Under the pieces are notes generated by a model that made no database searches, was not told where the DNA came from, and saw only the letters and a list, made by a program, of their open reading frames with translations. The position numbers were made by a program, and so were the translations under genes. 60,612 nt of DNA, taken from the NCBI RefSeq assembly GCF_900101875.1, contig NZ_FNAI01000022.1:1-60612 (forward strand), read 5' to 3'. Source of the DNA: Mucilaginibacter pineti (lineage in GTDB: Bacteria > Bacteroidota > Bacteroidia > Sphingobacteriales > Sphingobacteriaceae). Positions 58,576-60,612 of the stretch are shown in pieces; position 1 is the stretch's first letter; the number at the start of each line of letters is the position of its first letter.

Positions 58576-60261
58576 ATGACAAAACTAATTGAATGCGTAC
58601 CCAATTTTAGTGAAGGTATTAACCTCGACATTATTAAACAGATAACCAATGCGGTGGAAACCGTTGAGGGTGTAAAATTGCTTAATGTTGATCCCGGAAA
58701 GGCCACCAACCGCACCGTAGTTACTTTTGTTGGGGAGCCCGAAAAAGTTATTGAAGCAGCATTCTTAGCTATAAAAAAGGCTGGCGAGCTAATTGATATG
58801 AGCAAGCAAAAAGGCGAGCATCCGAGGATGGGCGCTACCGATGTTTGTCCGCTGATACCGATCAGTAATATCAGCATGGAAGAAACCGCGGAATATGCCC
58901 GTAAGCTGGCGCAGCGAGTTGGCGAAGAGTTGCGCATTCCGGTTTATTTATATGAACAAGCGCAGCCGAATAAGAGCAGGAGTAATCTATCTGTAATACG
59001 TGCCGGTGAATATGAAGGTTTTTTTAAGAAGATAAAATTACCCGAGTGGGCACCGGATTATGGTCCGGCAGAAAATGACGTTAAGCGCGGGGCTACTGTT
59101 ATTGGCGCACGCGATTTTCTGGTTGCATATAACGTGAATTTAAATACCACATCAACCCGCAGGGCAAATGCCATTGCCTTTGATGTGAGGGAGGCCGGTC
59201 GTACCCTGCGTGAAGGTGACCCGGTAACAGGTAAAATTATAACCGACGAGCATGGCAAGCCAAAATCAATTCCTGGCTCATTAAAATCGGTAAAAGCTAT
59301 TGGCTGGTATATTGAGGAATATGGCGTTGCGCAAATCTCCATGAACCTTACCAATATTGAGGTAACGCCGGTGCACAAAGCCTTTGACGAAGTTTGCAGT
59401 AAGGCAAATGATCGGGGCATCCGCGTTACGGGCAGTGAGTTGGTTGGGTTAATTCCCCTGAAGGCGATGCTGGATGCAGGCAGGTATTTTCTACAGAAGC
59501 AACAACGATCGGTAGGGGTGAGTGAAAAGGAGCTCATTAAAATCGCCATAAAATCAATGGGGTTGGATGAATTAGGGCCGTTTGATCCGCAGGAGCGTAT
59601 TATAGAATATTTACTGAAAGATAAAGCAGGTAGTAAACTGGTGAGCATGCCCCTCAATGATTTTGCCGACGAAACCGCGAGCGAAAGCCCGGCGCCGGGT
59701 GGCGGTTCTATTGCGGCCTATGTGGGCGCGTTGGGTGCATCATTGGCAGGCATGGTCGCCAACCTTAGTTCGCACAAAAAAGGCTGGGACAACCGCTGGC
59801 TTGAATTTAGCAACTGGGCCGAAAAAGCGCAGGCGTACAAAAGCGAAATGATGGCGCTGGTTGATATGGATACTATTTCCTTTAACCGCATCATGGATGC
59901 TTTCGGTTTACCAAAGGCTACGGATGAGGAAAAGACGATAAGGGATAAAGCTATTCAGGATGCTACAAAGTATGCCATTGAAATTCCCTTTAAAGTAATG
60001 CAGACCGCATTGAATAGCATGGAAGTAATAAAGGTAATGGTGGAGCTTGGCAACCCAAATTCCGTTACCGATGCGGGAGTTGCCGCCCTTTGCGCCCGTA
60101 CTGCTGTCCTTGGTGCTTTTATGAATGTAAAAGTTAATGCCTCAAGTTATAAAGACAAAGATTTTGTGGTAGATATTATTTACCAGGGAAATGAAATTGA
60201 ACGCAAAGCAATAGCAATTGAGGCCGAGATCATTGAATTGGTAAATGCGAAGATTAGTTAG
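58576..60261 (+). CDS. ftcD: Glutamate formiminotransferase-cyclodeaminase, bifunctional
   Basis: 561 aa from the ATG at 58576 (MTKLIECVPNFSEGIN), the canonical start; an upstream GTG adds nine residues. Residues 1 to about 325 are the two formiminotransferase domains (KGEHPRMGATDVCPLIP with the catalytic His, GRTLREGDP); residues about 345-561 are the cyclodeaminase domain (ETASESPAPGGGSIAAYVGALGASLAGMVANL in pieces). It moves the formimino group from formiminoglutamate to tetrahydrofolate and then releases ammonia, giving 5,10-methenyl-THF. The fused form, as in animals, is usual in Bacteroidetes. It has its own copy of the hut operator. Confidence 0.94.
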   Translation: MTKLIECVPNFSEGINLDIIKQITNAVETVEGVKLLNVDPGKATNRTVVTFVGEPEKVIEAAFLAIKKAGELIDMSKQKGEHPRMGATDVCPLIPISNISMEETAEYARKLAQRVGEELRIPVYLYEQAQPNKSRSNLSVIRAGEYEGFFKKIKLPEWAPDYGPAENDVKRGATVIGARDFLVAYNVNLNTTSTRRANAIAFDVREAGRTLREGDPVTGKIITDEHGKPKSIPGSLKSVKAIGWYIEEYGVAQISMNLTNIEVTPVHKAFDEVCSKANDRGIRVTGSELVGLIPLKAMLDAGRYFLQKQQRSVGVSEKELIKIAIKSMGLDELGPFDPQERIIEYLLKDKAGSKLVSMPLNDFADETASESPAPGGGSIAAYVGALGASLAGMVANLSSHKKGWDNRWLEFSNWAEKAQAYKSEMMALVDMDTISFNRIMDAFGLPKATDEEKTIRDKAIQDATKYAIEIPFKVMQTALNSMEVIKVMVELGNPNSVTDAGVAALCARTAVLGAFMNVKVNASSYKDKDFVVDIIYQGNEIERKAIAIEAEIIELVNAKIS

Positions 60262-60287
60262 TTTAATTTTAACTGACGTGGTTTAAT

Positions 60288-60321
60288 AGGAAGGGCGATG
60301 GGTTAACTCATCGCCCTTCCT
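60288..60321. terminator. Terminator after the ftcD-like gene
   Basis: AGGAAGGGCGATG (60288-60300) and CATCGCCCTTCCT (60309-60321) form a perfect 13-bp stem. The T run is weak, but position 27 bases after the stop supports a terminator. Confidence 0.75.
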
Positions 60322-60334
60322 GTTGAAATTTTAC

Positions 60335-60446
60335 TGGCGCGGGCTTTCAGCCCGTGTCGCGGCATGGTTGCGGCTTTCAGCCGCCGTATAAGCTGGAAGC
60401 TTATATCATGCTTTCACATGGGTTACGCTACGCTAAACCCGCGCGA
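60335..60446. repeat. Triple-hairpin intergenic repeat
   Basis: Outer inverted ends GCGCGGG (60337-60343) and CCCGCGC (60438-60444). Inside are three small hairpins: CGGGCTTTCAGCCCG, CGGCTTTCAGCCG and ATAAGCTGGAAGCTTAT. This is a REP/BIME-like architecture between the ftcD-like gene and the final gene. Confidence 0.85.
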
Positions 60447-60483
60447 GTGTGGTTAGCCATGATCTATGAACCATTACTATTTA

Positions 60484-60612
60484 CTAAAACCTGTACCTCA
60501 CAAACGCCTCCATAGCTTCATATTCAGCAAGGCCAAGTCGGTCATATCTTTGCGCGGTATCACGGGTGCGGTCTTCGGCACGTACCCAAAACTCACGGGC
60601 ATCATCACCGGG
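60484..60612 (-). CDS. Partial gene, C-terminal 42 residues
   Basis: An open minus-strand frame runs from the window edge to a TAG at 60484-60486. It encodes 42 residues of polar, charged, helical character (DDAREFWVRAEDRTRD, YDRLGLAEYEAMEAFVRYRF). The 5' part is outside. No family is recognised from this fragment. Codon use is like the neighbours, so it is probably a real gene end. Confidence 0.55.
   Translation of the reverse strand, partial: PGDDAREFWVRAEDRTRDTAQRYDRLGLAEYEAMEAFVRYRF

Noticed and set aside
59058..59657. 199-aa ORF antisense to the formiminotransferase-cyclodeaminase gene
   Set aside because: Shadow frame of a strongly conserved gene; no start context, low-complexity Ser/Arg-rich translation without recognisable domain.

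Overview
The window looks like the chromosome of a member of the Bacteroidota, most likely the Sphingobacteriaceae (Mucilaginibacter/Pedobacter type). Supporting signs are near-absence of Shine-Dalgarno sequences, promoters resembling the Bacteroidetes TTTG-N20-TAnnTTTG form, lipoproteins, PspC/DUF5668 proteins, DUF4846/M23 pairs, AXE1-family esterases, an IcmF-type acyl-CoA mutase, and many families of short palindromic repeats. The genus is an inference; no 16S rRNA is present.

Layout. Bases 1-80 are the 3' end of a 5S rRNA and its terminator. A GH76 lipoprotein (681-2072) is followed on the minus strand by a polysaccharide-synthase locus (2165-9132: histidine kinase, BcsB-like protein, GT2 synthase with an N-terminal MshEN-like domain, multi-pass membrane protein) and a divergent GH5 glucanase (9218-10354). 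Bases 10407-17320 hold an acyl-ACP desaturase, an MscS channel, an aldo/keto reductase, an M23 peptidase/DUF4846 pair and a pentapeptide-repeat protein. Bases 17422-21372 encode a fused B12-dependent acyl-CoA mutase (IcmF type) interrupted in frame by palindromic elements, one of which carries a whole DUF559 endonuclease-like domain. Then come a small HTH protein, a DUF5995 protein, a TIGR01212 radical SAM protein, and a four-gene operon (acyltransferase, two AXE1 esterases around an outer-membrane protein; 24444-29267), followed by a GT39 glycosyltransferase. Bases 31125-35532 hold two convergent phosphoesterase genes (an alkaline-phosphatase superfamily protein and a phospholipase C) with homologous upstream regulatory modules. 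Bases 35596-53007 are mostly housekeeping and accessory genes: Gfo/Idh oxidoreductase, methyltransferases, MlaEF-type ABC pair, SDR, PspC/LiaF-like pair, parE, cytidine deaminase, SGNH hydrolase, and a patatin-like phospholipase with a membrane partner. Bases 53181-60261 form a complete histidine-utilisation locus (MarR regulator, hutH, hutU, hutI, formiminotransferase-cyclodeaminase). A truncated minus-strand gene runs off the right end.

Most notable: (1) a repeat-bounded DUF559 cassette plus further palindromic elements that insert in frame in the mutase gene and also occur in intergenic DNA; (2) a shared two-block promoter module in front of two phosphoesterase genes; (3) a 20-bp palindrome between the promoter elements of the MarR-hutHU operon that recurs, with identical promoter spacing, ahead of the formiminotransferase-cyclodeaminase gene; (4) a non-canonical cellulose-synthase-like locus. 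All functions are assigned by reading sequence motifs; no database search was run.
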